In this document: positions 35,107 to 45,425 of the stretch, piece after piece
Layout of the letters: each line of letters opens with the position of its first letter
Position numbering within the stretch: position 1 is the first letter of the stretch
NCBI RefSeq assembly: GCF_943193135.1
Contig: NZ_CALPCZ010000001.1
Coordinates: 248,001 to 312,000, forward strand
Length of the DNA stretch: 64,000 bases
Source: Odoribacter lunatus
GTDB lineage: Bacteria; Bacteroidota; Bacteroidia; Bacteroidales; Marinifilaceae
Reading direction: 5' to 3'
Program-made: the position numbers and the translations under genes
The notes under the pieces: model-generated
What the model was told of the DNA's origin: nothing
Seen by the model: only the letters and a program-made list of their open reading frames with translations
Databases searched by the model: none

Positions 35107-36066
35107 TTATTTCAGGAATTCCCGGATTAATTCTTCAACACTGATATGTTCGGCTTCGGCTTTGTAATTTTTAAATATACGGTGTCGTAAAATCGATTCG
35201 GCGACATACTGGACATCCGTTATATCCGGAGCGTATTTTCCTTGCAGCGCCGCATGGGTTTTTGCTCCGGCAATTAAGAATTGGGAAGCACGGGGACCGG
35301 CACCCCAGTTTAAATATTTCTCCGCCCATTCGTGAGCGCCCGGTTTGCCCGGTCTCGTTTTGGCTACTAATTTTACGGCATATTCCGTAATATGTTGCGG
35401 TACGGGCATCGAACGGATTACGGATTGGTATTGTAATATTTCTTCCCCGCTGAGGATTTTATTTAATTGGCATTGATTTTCCCCTGTTGTATTTTCCACA
35501 ATCGTGATTTCTTCTTCGAGAGTGGGGTAGTCCAGTACGATACTGAACATGAAACGGTCTAATTGAGCTTCCGGAAGGGGATAAGTACCTTCTTGTTCAA
35601 TAGGGTTTTGGGTTGCCAAAACGAAAAACGGCTGCTCCAATTTGCGGGTCATACCTCCGGCAGTGATTTCACGTTCCTGCATGGCCTCCAGCAGGGCACT
35701 TTGCGTTTTGGGCGGAGTACGGTTGATTTCGTCTGCCAGAATAATATTGGCAAATAGGGGCCCATGCACGAATTTAAACTCTTTGTTGCTGTCCAGTATT
35801 TCCGTACCGATAATATCTGACGGCATTAAATCCGGGGTAAACTGAATACGGTTGTATTTCAAATCGAGTGTTTCGGAAATAGCGGTTACCAACAGCGTTT
35901 TTGCCAGACCGGGAACACCGATAAGCAGACAGTGTCCGTTGCTGAAAATGGAAATAAGTACTTTATCTATTACTTCTTCCTGACCGACAATTGTACGGGA
36001 GATTTCTTTCTTTAACTCGTCGTATTTGTTTTTTAACTGATTAATCAGCTCTACATTATCTTGCAT
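35107..36066 (-). CDS. MoxR-type AAA+ ATPase
   Basis: 319 residues. Walker A is in LLIGVPGLAKTLLV, Walker B in IILADEINRTPPKTQ, sensor 1 in FVLATQNPIEQEGTYPLPEAQLDRF, and the C-terminal lid shows GAGPRASQFLIAGAKTHAAL. MoxR ATPases act as chaperones that mature or insert metal into partner proteins, frequently VWA-domain proteins; none is adjacent here, so the client is unknown. The stop codon abuts the start codon of the OstA-like gene, which suggests tight translational coupling. Confidence 0.92.
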   Translation of the reverse strand: MQDNVELINQLKNKYDELKKEISRTIVGQEEVIDKVLISIFSNGHCLLIGVPGLAKTLLVTAISETLDLKYNRIQFTPDLMPSDIIGTEILDSNKEFKFVHGPLFANIILADEINRTPPKTQSALLEAMQEREITAGGMTRKLEQPFFVLATQNPIEQEGTYPLPEAQLDRFMFSIVLDYPTLEEEITIVENTTGENQCQLNKILSGEEILQYQSVIRSMPVPQHITEYAVKLVAKTRPGKPGAHEWAEKYLNWGAGPRASQFLIAGAKTHAALQGKYAPDITDVQYVAESILRHRIFKNYKAEAEHISVEELIREFLK

Positions 36067-36084
36067 TTCTTATTCTTTTGAGGG

Positions 36085-37419
36085 TTATTTTATCCAGCCG
36101 TCATATCTGAATTTGGAGTTTTTATAAGCATCGTCCAAATGAATATAAGTATCGGCTTGTTTTTCTTTAATCCATTTTTCCAATTTATCCATCTGTTTTT
36201 CACGTTTCAGCATCGCCTCGAAAATCATCCAGTCATCCTCCAGGTTTGCCTTATGTTGGGGATAAAAGGCCTTTATCTTGATAATTTTGAGTTCTTCGCC
36301 GTGTTCGGTTTGTTCGGTGAACGGTTCGGAAATCTCACCGACTTTCATACGGTTGGTATGGCGGGCGGTTTCTCCGGAGATAGCCGCTCTTTCGATTTTG
36401 GAATCGCCGTCCATAGATGCAACCAAACCGCCGTTGTTACGTGTTTTCTTATCGGTGGAGAAATAGTGGGCGGCTTCTTCAAATGTCATTTTTTTGTCTG
36501 TAATCAACGAACGGACGGTATCCAGCCGATGCAACGCTTCTTCGCGTTCTTCCTGTGATACTTTTGGTTGCAGAATGATATGTCTTGCATTGATTTTTTC
36601 ACCTTGCCGGTCAATTAATTGGATAATGTGAAAACCGAATTCCGTCTCCACGATTTTTGAAATTCTTCCCGGCTTTAGATTGAAAGCTGCTTCTGCAAAT
36701 TCCGGCACCATTTCGCTTTTTGCCATATATCCCAATTCTCCGCCACGGCTGGCAGCACCATCTTCCGAATAAAGAACGGCCAGCGTGTTGAATGTTTTTT
36801 CTCCATTCAGAATCTGTTCTCTGAATGTACGCAATCGGTCTCTCAGACGCTCTTTTTCAGCTTCGCTGATTGTCGGCTTCAGTACGATTTGCTGGATTTC
36901 GTATTTATCGGGGATATCAGGTAAGCTGTCTTTGGCTAATTTCTTGTAAAAAGCTTTGACCTCGGAAGGCGTGTTTCTGATTTTTTCCACAATGCGTTGT
37001 TGCATGGATTCGGCAATCAATTTTTCCCGCGTAGGAGCGCGCATATCGTTCTTGATATCTGCCATGTTTTTACTGAAATAGCTTTCCACCCGTTCTTGGG
37101 AACCCAGTACGGAAATAAAATATTGAATTCGGTTATTGATTTCCGATTCCACTTCGTCTTCCGTTACGACAACACTGTCTATCTTTGCCTGCGCAACCAA
37201 CAGTTTCTGAATAAGCTGCTTTTCCAGTATATCGGCGCGGTAATCGCTGGAAGAAGAAATCATTCCCTGACTTTGTTCATTGAGAAACTCGTTTTCTATA
37301 TCCGATTTCAGGATAATTTCTTCTCCGACAATGGCGACAATCTTGTCGATGACATTACTTTGTGCGAATAGCAATCCAGAAAACAATAAAAGAATAAATA
37401 AGAATAAATATTTTCTCAT
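36085..37419 (-). CDS. SurA-like periplasmic peptidyl-prolyl isomerase
   Basis: 444 residues. A signal peptide (about 1-19) is followed by a SurA N-terminal chaperone domain (KIVAIVGEEIILKSDIENEFL) and two parvulin (PpiC-type) domains, about 165-270 (IQQIVLKPTISEAEKERLRDRL ... SRGGELGYMAKSEMVPEFAEAAF) and 275-375 (ARHIILQPKVSQEEREEA). Expected role: chaperoning outer-membrane proteins. It is preceded by a second SurA-like lipoprotein gene and followed by moxR, a conserved Bacteroidota neighbourhood. Confidence 0.9.
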   Translation of the reverse strand: MRKYLFLFILLLFSGLLFAQSNVIDKIVAIVGEEIILKSDIENEFLNEQSQGMISSSSDYRADILEKQLIQKLLVAQAKIDSVVVTEDEVESEINNRIQYFISVLGSQERVESYFSKNMADIKNDMRAPTREKLIAESMQQRIVEKIRNTPSEVKAFYKKLAKDSLPDIPDKYEIQQIVLKPTISEAEKERLRDRLRTFREQILNGEKTFNTLAVLYSEDGAASRGGELGYMAKSEMVPEFAEAAFNLKPGRISKIVETEFGFHIIQLIDRQGEKINARHIILQPKVSQEEREEALHRLDTVRSLITDKKMTFEEAAHYFSTDKKTRNNGGLVASMDGDSKIERAAISGETARHTNRMKVGEISEPFTEQTEHGEELKIIKIKAFYPQHKANLEDDWMIFEAMLKREKQMDKLEKWIKEKQADTYIHLDDAYKNSKFRYDGWIK

Positions 37420-37443
37420 ATAGTTGAAGTTTTACATGGATTT

Positions 37444-38286
37444 TTAGTATATTTTCACATAATTCTTTTGTTCGGCTTCCTCATTGATTTCTTTTTCAAG
37501 TTGGGTCTCAAACTGAATTTTTTTCTTGTTCTTTAAAATCAAGGTAATTTCGTCACGGACATAATCCAAAGGTGCAATATTTTGCTCCTTGCATATTTCA
37601 CTGATTTTTAAGAAATAATAATTCTCCTCGTCGGATTTTTCAATATTTTTTATCTGACGGATTTCATTCTCCAATTTCGTGACGTCTCCCGGTAACAAAT
37701 TGAAAATAAATTTCAATTCGACCCATTTATTGGAAAAATTGTCGTATTTCTTGGCATGCGTGATGCAATAATCCTCAATGTAGCCCCAGTCGTGGACATC
37801 ATTCGATTTAAACCATTTGCGTATTTGCTCGATGTGGGGAGCCGTTTTGGGAAGGATGAAAAAAGTAGCTTTAACGATAGGAGTAGGGAGAATAAAATTT
37901 ATCTTGTTCTCCTGATAATATTTTTCTATTTTTTCATTTTCGATTTCTTTCGACAATTTTTGATTAATCAGCTTTTGTTTGTAGAGATGAATCAATATAG
38001 CTGACCGGTAATCTTCCACTTGCTTGTCGATGTCTTTTTCCTCTTCTGTCAAATTATTCATCGCTTTTTGCAGGAGAAGCTGTTTGGTCACCCAATTCCG
38101 GATATAATTCTTTGCCATTAAAATACTGTCGTCCTTATTCGTTTTCGACAGAATGGATGTATTGATTTCCGAACGCAGCAGTTCGGAATCGAAAACACGG
38201 GCAACCACCTCGTCCTTATTTGGTCTGATAAGGTAGTCACAAGAAAACAACAACAATAAAAAAGAAATAAACAGTATGATTTTCAT
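37444..38286 (-). CDS. SurA-N-like lipoprotein lacking a clear parvulin domain
   Basis: 280 residues with lipobox FSC (Cys16). The N-terminal part (EVVARVFDSELLRSEINTSI ... VTKQLLLQKAMNNLTEEEKDIDKQV) resembles the helical chaperone region of SurA, and a later segment (YYQENKINFILPTPIVKATFFILPK) has the shape of the chaperone-to-isomerase junction. No convincing parvulin core with its active-site strands follows. I infer a lipid-anchored holdase partner of the SurA-like protein 24 bp downstream. It starts 5 bp after guaB. The mature protein is unusually Lys- and Asn-rich. Confidence 0.65.
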   Translation of the reverse strand: MKIILFISFLLLLFSCDYLIRPNKDEVVARVFDSELLRSEINTSILSKTNKDDSILMAKNYIRNWVTKQLLLQKAMNNLTEEEKDIDKQVEDYRSAILIHLYKQKLINQKLSKEIENEKIEKYYQENKINFILPTPIVKATFFILPKTAPHIEQIRKWFKSNDVHDWGYIEDYCITHAKKYDNFSNKWVELKFIFNLLPGDVTKLENEIRQIKNIEKSDEENYYFLKISEICKEQNIAPLDYVRDEITLILKNKKKIQFETQLEKEINEEAEQKNYVKIY

Positions 38287-38291
38287 GAGTC

Positions 38292-39779
<1,488 letters not shown>

Positions 39780-39883
39780 TTAAATATTTTGGCGAAAATA
39801 CTAAAAATCCCGATTTATTCATTCTGTTTGCAGACCTTTTTTATTCCGTCGAAATCATTTTTATCCGTTTCAACTTTTTTCCT

Positions 39884-39891
39884 TACTTTTG
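39884..39891 (+). promoter_or_regulatory. -7 promoter box of recQ
   Basis: TACTTTTG matches TAnnTTTG exactly but ends only 8 bp before the ATG at 39900, so the transcript would have almost no 5' leader. Confidence 0.5.
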
Positions 39892-39899
39892 GAACGGCT

Positions 39900-41801
39900 A
39901 TGACGGAGATAAAAGACATATTGAAACAGTATTGGGGGTACGACGGCTTCCGAAGTTTGCAGGAAGAGATTATACGCTCCGTACTGGAAGGACACGATAC
40001 ACTGGCACTGATGCCGACAGGAGGGGGAAAGTCGCTGACTTACCAGATAGCCACTCTTGCACGGGAAGGGTTGGGACTGGTTATCACTCCGCTGATAGCT
40101 TTGATGAAAGACCAGGTAGAAGACCTGAAAAAACGGAATATTTCGGCAGAAGCCATATACACAGGCATATCGCCTGAACAGACCGAATCCATTTTAAACA
40201 AATGTATCTACAATGGGGTAAAATTCCTTTATATCTCACCGGAGCGCTTGGTGTCGGAAAAATTCAGAATACGGTTGAAACAGATGCCCGTCGGATTGAT
40301 AGCGGTGGATGAAGCCCACTGTATATCACAATGGGGGTACGATTTCCGGCCTTCTTATCTTCGGATAGCCGAAGTGAGGACATTTTTCCCGTTTGTGCCC
40401 ATATTGGCTTTAACGGCGACTGCTACACCGCCTGTCGTGAAAGATATTCAACGCTGTTTGCATTTTCGGGAAGAAAGGGTATTATCCAAAAGCTTTCGGC
40501 GGGAAAACTTGGCTTATGTAGTACGGAAGGTAAATGATAAATTGAGCGAGTTGTTGCATATCTTGTCCCGGATAGAGGGCAGTGGCATTGTATATGTCCG
40601 GAAACGGGCGGGTGCGGAGGAATTGGCTCGCTTTCTGAATGAAAACGGTATTCGGGCGGATTTTTACCATGCAGGACTTTCTCCGTTACTGCGGGAAAAG
40701 AAACAGGAGGCATGGAAAAGCAATCATTTCCCGGTAATGGTTGCTACGAATGCTTTCGGTATGGGAATTGATAAATCCGATGTGCGGTCGGTTGTACACT
40801 TCGATATTCCGGATAGCCCCGAAGCCTATTTCCAGGAAGCGGGACGGGCAGGCAGGGACGGACAGAAAGCCTTTGCCGTACTGCTTTGCAACGAAGCCAC
40901 CGTGGCTGCATTGAAGGAACGGGTAACCAAAGGCTATCCCGACAAAGAGTTTATACGGCAGGTGTACGACTGCTTGGGAAACTATTTTCAGATAGCGGAA
41001 GGAGCGGGCGACGGTTATGCGTTTGAATTCGACATGGCGGATTTCATCCGTAAGTTCAAATTGGAACAGATTCGGACATTGTCGGCATTGAGCATCTTAC
41101 AGGTGGGGGGGTATCTCGAATGTACAACAGAGATAAACTCCAAATCCAGAATCTGTTTCATGGTTTCAAGAGAACAATTGGATGAATATAATTTCAGAAA
41201 CCATTTGGCTGAAAAATTGCTTGTACTGCTGATGAGAAAATACGGGGGAATATTCGTGCAATACATGTACATAGGGGAACAGTACCTCGCGGATGAATTG
41301 GGATGCAAGCGGCAGGAAGTGTACGATACACTGCTCGAATTGTCACGGCAACGGATAATCAGCTACATTCCGGGTAACGACCGCCCCTATATAGTTTATC
41401 ATCGTCCACGATTACCGTTGAGTTACCTGACAATCGGTAAAGAAGCCTATGAGGAACGTAAAAAATCCTATCAGGAGAAAGTAACCGAAATGGTCAGATA
41501 CATCGAGGAACCGGACAAATGCCGGCAACTTTCCCTCATGCGTTATTTCGGGCAAAAAGAGACCGTACCCTGCGGTATCTGCGATGTCTGTCTTGCCAAG
41601 AGAAAAGCGTCCCGCTCGGACAGGCAGGCGATACGGGAAAGCATTCTGGCACAATTACGTCTTCATGAAATGGAAATAAAAGAACTGGTACGCATTCCGG
41701 AGGCATCCGAAGAGGAAGTTATCGTCCAAATACGGAGATTACTTGATGAAGCGTTGATTTATTATAAGACCCCAACCACCTTATCAATCAACGAGAAATA
41801 A
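39900..41801 (+). CDS. recQ: ATP-dependent DNA helicase RecQ
   Basis: 633 residues from the ATG at 39900, which matches the normal RecQ start just before the YWGYDGFRSLQEEII motif 0 region; the frame upstream to 39789 is AT-rich and crosses the promoter. Helicase motifs: LALMPTGGGKSLTYQ (Walker A), AVDEAHCISQWGYDFRPSY (DEAH with aromatic loop), LALTATATPPV, ATNAFGMGIDKSDVR and QEAGRAGRDG. A zinc-binding RQC region ends at CRQLSLMRYFG...PCGICDVC, and a winged-helix tail follows. Unwinds 3'-5' in recombination and repair. Its stop is immediately adjacent to the convergent queE stop. Confidence 0.96.
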   Translation: MTEIKDILKQYWGYDGFRSLQEEIIRSVLEGHDTLALMPTGGGKSLTYQIATLAREGLGLVITPLIALMKDQVEDLKKRNISAEAIYTGISPEQTESILNKCIYNGVKFLYISPERLVSEKFRIRLKQMPVGLIAVDEAHCISQWGYDFRPSYLRIAEVRTFFPFVPILALTATATPPVVKDIQRCLHFREERVLSKSFRRENLAYVVRKVNDKLSELLHILSRIEGSGIVYVRKRAGAEELARFLNENGIRADFYHAGLSPLLREKKQEAWKSNHFPVMVATNAFGMGIDKSDVRSVVHFDIPDSPEAYFQEAGRAGRDGQKAFAVLLCNEATVAALKERVTKGYPDKEFIRQVYDCLGNYFQIAEGAGDGYAFEFDMADFIRKFKLEQIRTLSALSILQVGGYLECTTEINSKSRICFMVSREQLDEYNFRNHLAEKLLVLLMRKYGGIFVQYMYIGEQYLADELGCKRQEVYDTLLELSRQRIISYIPGNDRPYIVYHRPRLPLSYLTIGKEAYEERKKSYQEKVTEMVRYIEEPDKCRQLSLMRYFGQKETVPCGICDVCLAKRKASRSDRQAIRESILAQLRLHEMEIKELVRIPEASEEEVIVQIRRLLDEALIYYKTPTTLSINEK

Positions 41802-42629
41802 TCAAACACCGGATTTGTTACCAAACAGGGAAATGTGCAATCGGTCGCAATAACGCCAGCCGTTTTGAATACAATACTTTAGAACTTGTTGCGTATGTTT
41901 TTGCAATTCAGTTGAATTACATCCCAAAGGCATAAGAAGAACATCTTCATTTTTCCAGCCCTGTAAACGGGAAAGCAATTCTTTAATCTCCGCCACATCT
42001 TGGTCTCCGGAGCAAACGAATTTCAATTGAAAATCCTTCTTATACAACAAACTATGGTCGATGAACTGTTGTATTACTTCCGGTTGCATCCGGCGTTTCT
42101 CATGTAAATCAGCATAAGGAGTAGCAGGGACGGATGTAGAGAGTTTGGGCGACAGACTGAAAAAATCAATGTGCCGGGCCAGTTTTTCATCAAACAGTGT
42201 GGCATTTGTTTCAATGGTAATATGGAAGTGACGCTCTTGTTTTATTCTTATAAATAGCAAGTTAAGCGATTTTGCCTGTAGTAATGGTTCGCCACCCGTA
42301 ATCACGAGGTGCTGCAGATGTTCCGTATTGTGTAGAATTGTTTGGCAGACCCTTTCAACAGACATGGAGACAGAATGCCGGACAGCATAAGAGGCGTATG
42401 CCGTATCGCAACCGGACAAATTTCCGTCCGGCGATTGCCAAGTACAATGCAGGTTACAACCAGCCAAGCGGACAAACAAGGACGGAATACCGTTTAATTT
42501 TCCTTCTCCCTGAATCGTACCCGAGAAATCCAGTCCGGAAGCAGGTAACTGTGGCAACAGATTGCCGTCAGCATCCCGCACGATGGGGAAAATACCGTCT
42601 TCTGCCAATATCAGCGCCTTTTCGTCCAT
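41802..42629 (-). CDS. queE: 7-carboxy-7-deazaguanine synthase (radical SAM) with an expanded cluster loop
   Basis: 275 residues. Converts 6-carboxytetrahydropterin to 7-carboxy-7-deazaguanine in queuosine synthesis. FSGTIQGEGKLNGIPSLFVRLAGCNLHC is the QueE start of the radical SAM core. The cluster cysteines are Cys58, Cys62 and Cys74: the usual CxxxCxxC is expanded to Cx3Cx11C by an insert QSPDGNLSG before CDT. The GGEPLLQ motif for SAM binding follows. Context with queD and queC, stop-to-start junctions in one transcript, confirms the pathway. The longer loop may be a subfamily trait (compare other QueE variants with long cysteine spacing). Confidence 0.92.
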   Translation of the reverse strand: MDEKALILAEDGIFPIVRDADGNLLPQLPASGLDFSGTIQGEGKLNGIPSLFVRLAGCNLHCTWQSPDGNLSGCDTAYASYAVRHSVSMSVERVCQTILHNTEHLQHLVITGGEPLLQAKSLNLLFIRIKQERHFHITIETNATLFDEKLARHIDFFSLSPKLSTSVPATPYADLHEKRRMQPEVIQQFIDHSLLYKKDFQLKFVCSGDQDVAEIKELLSRLQGWKNEDVLLMPLGCNSTELQKHTQQVLKYCIQNGWRYCDRLHISLFGNKSGV

Positions 42630-43169
42630 TTAATCCACCATTACATCCCACCATGCCACAGAATCCCATTGTTCCGTAATTCCGGCGGTAAAGTGAATAT
42701 CCTTGAAAGTAAAATCAATCCATCTCAAATCATTGCGCGAAGCCTCTGCATATCCGGTTGTCGTTTCATGCACACGGACGGCGTGCAATTGTACTCGTCC
42801 CTCGCCGTTTTGGAAATCCGTGTGTTTCAGAATCCGGTCGATGACATAAAAGAAAAGCAATGCATAGCCCTCGGCAGAGGGAGATACCGGAATTTCCGCC
42901 ACCCTCCGGTTATATCGGTAAACAAATTGCTTAAAATCGGAGTCTTCACCTTGCCACAGGGAATAACTGTGGTCGAAACTCCCGATAAAGGTTTTCACCT
43001 TATCCAGCAAACCGAAATCCATTACCATAAATCCGTCGTCCAATCGGTCGGATGTAATGAAAACTTCCACAACGTAAGAGTGTCCGTGGATATTCTCACG
43101 ACACGGAACAGAAGAACAATTCCGGACGATATGGGCTCCTTCAAATTTATATAATTTCCTGATAATCAT
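42630..43169 (-). CDS. queD: 6-carboxytetrahydropterin synthase family protein
   Basis: 179 residues. QueD-type T-fold enzyme that makes 6-carboxy-5,6,7,8-tetrahydropterin from dihydroneopterin triphosphate. The zinc ligands sit in FEGAHIVRN (His13) and ENIHGHSYVVEV (His29, His31), a catalytic-type Cys lies in VPCREN, the FGLLDKVKTFIGSFDHSY segment is typical, and VHETTTGYAEAS provides the pterin-binding Glu. It is longer than E. coli QueD (about 120 residues) because of internal extensions. The stop abuts the queE start; queC is 14 bp upstream. Confidence 0.9.
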   Translation of the reverse strand: MIIRKLYKFEGAHIVRNCSSVPCRENIHGHSYVVEVFITSDRLDDGFMVMDFGLLDKVKTFIGSFDHSYSLWQGEDSDFKQFVYRYNRRVAEIPVSPSAEGYALLFFYVIDRILKHTDFQNGEGRVQLHAVRVHETTTGYAEASRNDLRWIDFTFKDIHFTAGITEQWDSVAWWDVMVD

Positions 43170-43183
43170 TTGAGAGCTAGTAT

Positions 43184-43858
43184 TTATTTTTCCAACAGAG
43201 GATCATGTACCTGGGCTTCCCGGAAAGCCTTTGCCCGGAGCAGGCAACTGTCGCACGTACCGCAGGGTTTTTCTGTACCCCGGTAACAACTCCACGTCAG
43301 ACCGAAATCGACCCCCAATTCCATACCCAGCCTGATTTCTTCCGCTTTCGTTTTATGCAGGAAAGGAGCGTGCAGCGTTATTTTTTTCTTCTGTTCGGCA
43401 CCCAGTACCGTACCCAGATTAATAGTCTGTTCCATCGAGCGGATAAACTCCTCCCGGCAATCCACATAGCCGGAATAATCGACTTCGCTGACACCGATAA
43501 AAATATCCGTAATACCCAACGCATCGGCATAAGAAGCTGCTACTGACAGAAATACCATATTGCGTGCGGGGACATACGTATCGGGAATAGTATTCCGGTT
43601 TACGTCTCCGTCGTGTATCGTCATCTCCGGGTCAGTTAAGGAACAACCTTTCCATTGGTTCAGTAAAAGCTCCACGATTTTATGTTCCTTCACGCCAATT
43701 TTTCGGGCAATAGCGGTAGCGCATTCAATCTCCTTATCGTGTTTCTGTCCGTATTTGAATGTGAGGGCATACAACTCATCAAATCCTTCACTTTTGGCGA
43801 CATAAAGGGCTGTAGAAGAGTCCAGACCGCCGGACAACAAAACAATTGCTTTTTTCAT
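43184..43858 (-). CDS. queC: 7-cyano-7-deazaguanine synthase
   Basis: 224 residues. ATP-dependent conversion of 7-carboxy-7-deazaguanine to preQ0. The PP-loop LLSGGLDSSTALYVA is at 7-21, VPARNMVFLSVAASYA is a family motif, and four zinc cysteines appear in WSCYRGTEKPCGTCDSCLLRA. First gene of queC-queD-queE. No preQ1 riboswitch consensus is seen in the leader; an exact -7 promoter box lies at 43920-43927. Confidence 0.96.
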   Translation of the reverse strand: MKKAIVLLSGGLDSSTALYVAKSEGFDELYALTFKYGQKHDKEIECATAIARKIGVKEHKIVELLLNQWKGCSLTDPEMTIHDGDVNRNTIPDTYVPARNMVFLSVAASYADALGITDIFIGVSEVDYSGYVDCREEFIRSMEQTINLGTVLGAEQKKKITLHAPFLHKTKAEEIRLGMELGVDFGLTWSCYRGTEKPCGTCDSCLLRAKAFREAQVHDPLLEK

Positions 43859-43919
43859 AATTACATTTAATTAATCCTTGCCGGCGCTCGTTTTGCGTCA
43901 GCTGTCGGCGCAAGCGGTG

Positions 43920-43927
43920 CAAAGATA
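43920..43927 (-). promoter_or_regulatory. -7 promoter box of queCDE
   Basis: TATCTTTG on the minus strand matches exactly. The leader between it and queC (about 50 nt) contains a GC-rich dyad (TTGCG / CGCAA, 43892-43913) but no recognisable riboswitch. Confidence 0.55.
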
Positions 43928-44019
43928 TATAAATTTTCCCGAAACGGATATTCCCTTAAAATTCGTCAGGAATTCCCTGCCAATCTTCTAGGTATGGAAG
44001 TTTTTTCTTTATATTTGTG

Positions 44020-44082
44020 GCGTGTGGCAGAGTGAGCTATCGCCGTTACATATTACTTTTAAGGTGTTTAGCTTTATCTTTG
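44020..44082 (+). promoter_or_regulatory. Two candidate -7 boxes upstream of the DUF3472 gene
   Basis: TATATTTG (44020-44027) and TATCTTTG (44075-44082) both match TAnnTTTG exactly; the second is 80 bp before the ATG at 44163. The remaining intergenic sequence 43928-44162 shows nothing else recognisable. Confidence 0.4.
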
Positions 44083-44162
44083 TTCAGAAAATTGCCAATT
44101 TTCAGCAAGGTTGAAAATAGATTATGCCATATTGTTCAGTTGTAAAATAAAATGATGTCCAT

Positions 44163-45416
44163 ATGAAAAATTTGTATTTACTTGCATTATTGTTATGCAC
44201 CAGCGTATTTGCACAAACTCAACAGCTTGTAGTAGGATTTTCCGGCAATGGCTATGTAACCCGGCAGCAGGACGGTGCGCAGATTACAGAAAATGGAATT
44301 GTACACTGGACGGATCCGAATTCGATCATTAGTATTTATTTTTATCTGCATCAACCGACGACGGCCGATCTGTCATTGGTTGCCAAAGGACATTCCGAAA
44401 TCAAAGTCAGTTACGGAGAGAAGAGTTTCAAAGTCAAGCTGCAATCAGATGACTACACGCAAGTTCCTGTAGGAAGTATCGATGTACGACAGGCAGGGTA
44501 TGTCCGTATCGACTTGCAAGGCATCTCCAGGCGTGGCGATAATTTCGGAGAAATCAAGCAATTGATTGCAGACCATGTTACGGGAAAAAGCAATTACGTG
44601 AAGGATTTCTCGGACTACTGGGGACGCCGCGGTCCTTCCGTTCATCTGGCATATACGCTGCCGGAAGGCGATACCGAATGGTTCTACAACGAAATCACGG
44701 TCCCCGAAGAAGGCGAAACGATGCATAGCTACTACATGGCAGCCGGCTTCGGAGAAGGCTATTTCGGAATGCAGTACAACTCCCCGACAGAACGCCGTAT
44801 TCTTTTCTCTGTATGGAGTCCTTTTGATACGCAAGATCCCAAGGAGATTCCCGACGACCAGAAGATTAAATTGCTGCGGCGAGGCAAAAATGTACATATC
44901 GGAGAGTTCGGCAACGAAGGGGCAGGCGGACAAAGTTATTTGAAATATCCCTGGAAAGCCGGTCATACCTACAAATTTCTGATGCAGGTCAGACCGGACG
45001 GGAAGGGCAACACGGCCTACACGGCCTATTTCTATGCAACGGATGAGAAAGAATGGAAGTTAATTGCCAGCTTCTTGCGTCCCCAAACTAGCACATGGTA
45101 TAGACGTCCTCACAGCTTCCTGGAGAATTTCAATCCGAAACAAGGGTATTTGTCACGTGAAGTTTTTTTCGGCAATCAATGGGCACGCAGCAAAGAAGGT
45201 CAATGGACCCGGCTCACTGACGCTACCTTCACGCACGATGCAACGGCGAAAGCCCAGGTCCGTCTCGATTATCAGGGAGGCAATACCGCAGATAACCGGT
45301 TTTATCTGAAAATGGGAGGCTTCTTTAACGAATCCGTACCCATGGGGACAAAGTTTCGTTGCAAGCCGACAGGCCAAGAACCGGGAATTGACTGGAAAGC
45401 ATTGCAGCAATTGTAG
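44163..45416 (+). CDS. Secreted DUF3472 protein with N-terminal DUF5077-like domain
   Basis: 417 residues with a signal peptide (about 1-18, ending FAQ). The N-terminal part (about 20-140) has a DUF5077-like beta domain, and the remainder carries DUF3472 signatures: SVHLAYTLPEGDTEWFYNEITVPE, AAGFGEGYFGMQYNSPTERRILFSVWSPFDT, and FLENFNPKQGYLSREVFFGNQWA. In Bacteroidota this pair of domains is found in secreted proteins of unknown activity, often near glycan use genes; here none is adjacent. Transcribed alone, converging on nrdG with 9 bp between stops. Confidence 0.85.
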   Translation: MKNLYLLALLLCTSVFAQTQQLVVGFSGNGYVTRQQDGAQITENGIVHWTDPNSIISIYFYLHQPTTADLSLVAKGHSEIKVSYGEKSFKVKLQSDDYTQVPVGSIDVRQAGYVRIDLQGISRRGDNFGEIKQLIADHVTGKSNYVKDFSDYWGRRGPSVHLAYTLPEGDTEWFYNEITVPEEGETMHSYYMAAGFGEGYFGMQYNSPTERRILFSVWSPFDTQDPKEIPDDQKIKLLRRGKNVHIGEFGNEGAGGQSYLKYPWKAGHTYKFLMQVRPDGKGNTAYTAYFYATDEKEWKLIASFLRPQTSTWYRRPHSFLENFNPKQGYLSREVFFGNQWARSKEGQWTRLTDATFTHDATAKAQVRLDYQGGNTADNRFYLKMGGFFNESVPMGTKFRCKPTGQEPGIDWKALQQL

Positions 45417-45425
45417 CAGGCAATT

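Noticed and set aside
43859-43990. preQ1 riboswitch upstream of queCDE
   Set aside because: Neither the class I nor class II consensus could be found in the roughly 50-nt leader; only a GC-rich dyad is present.
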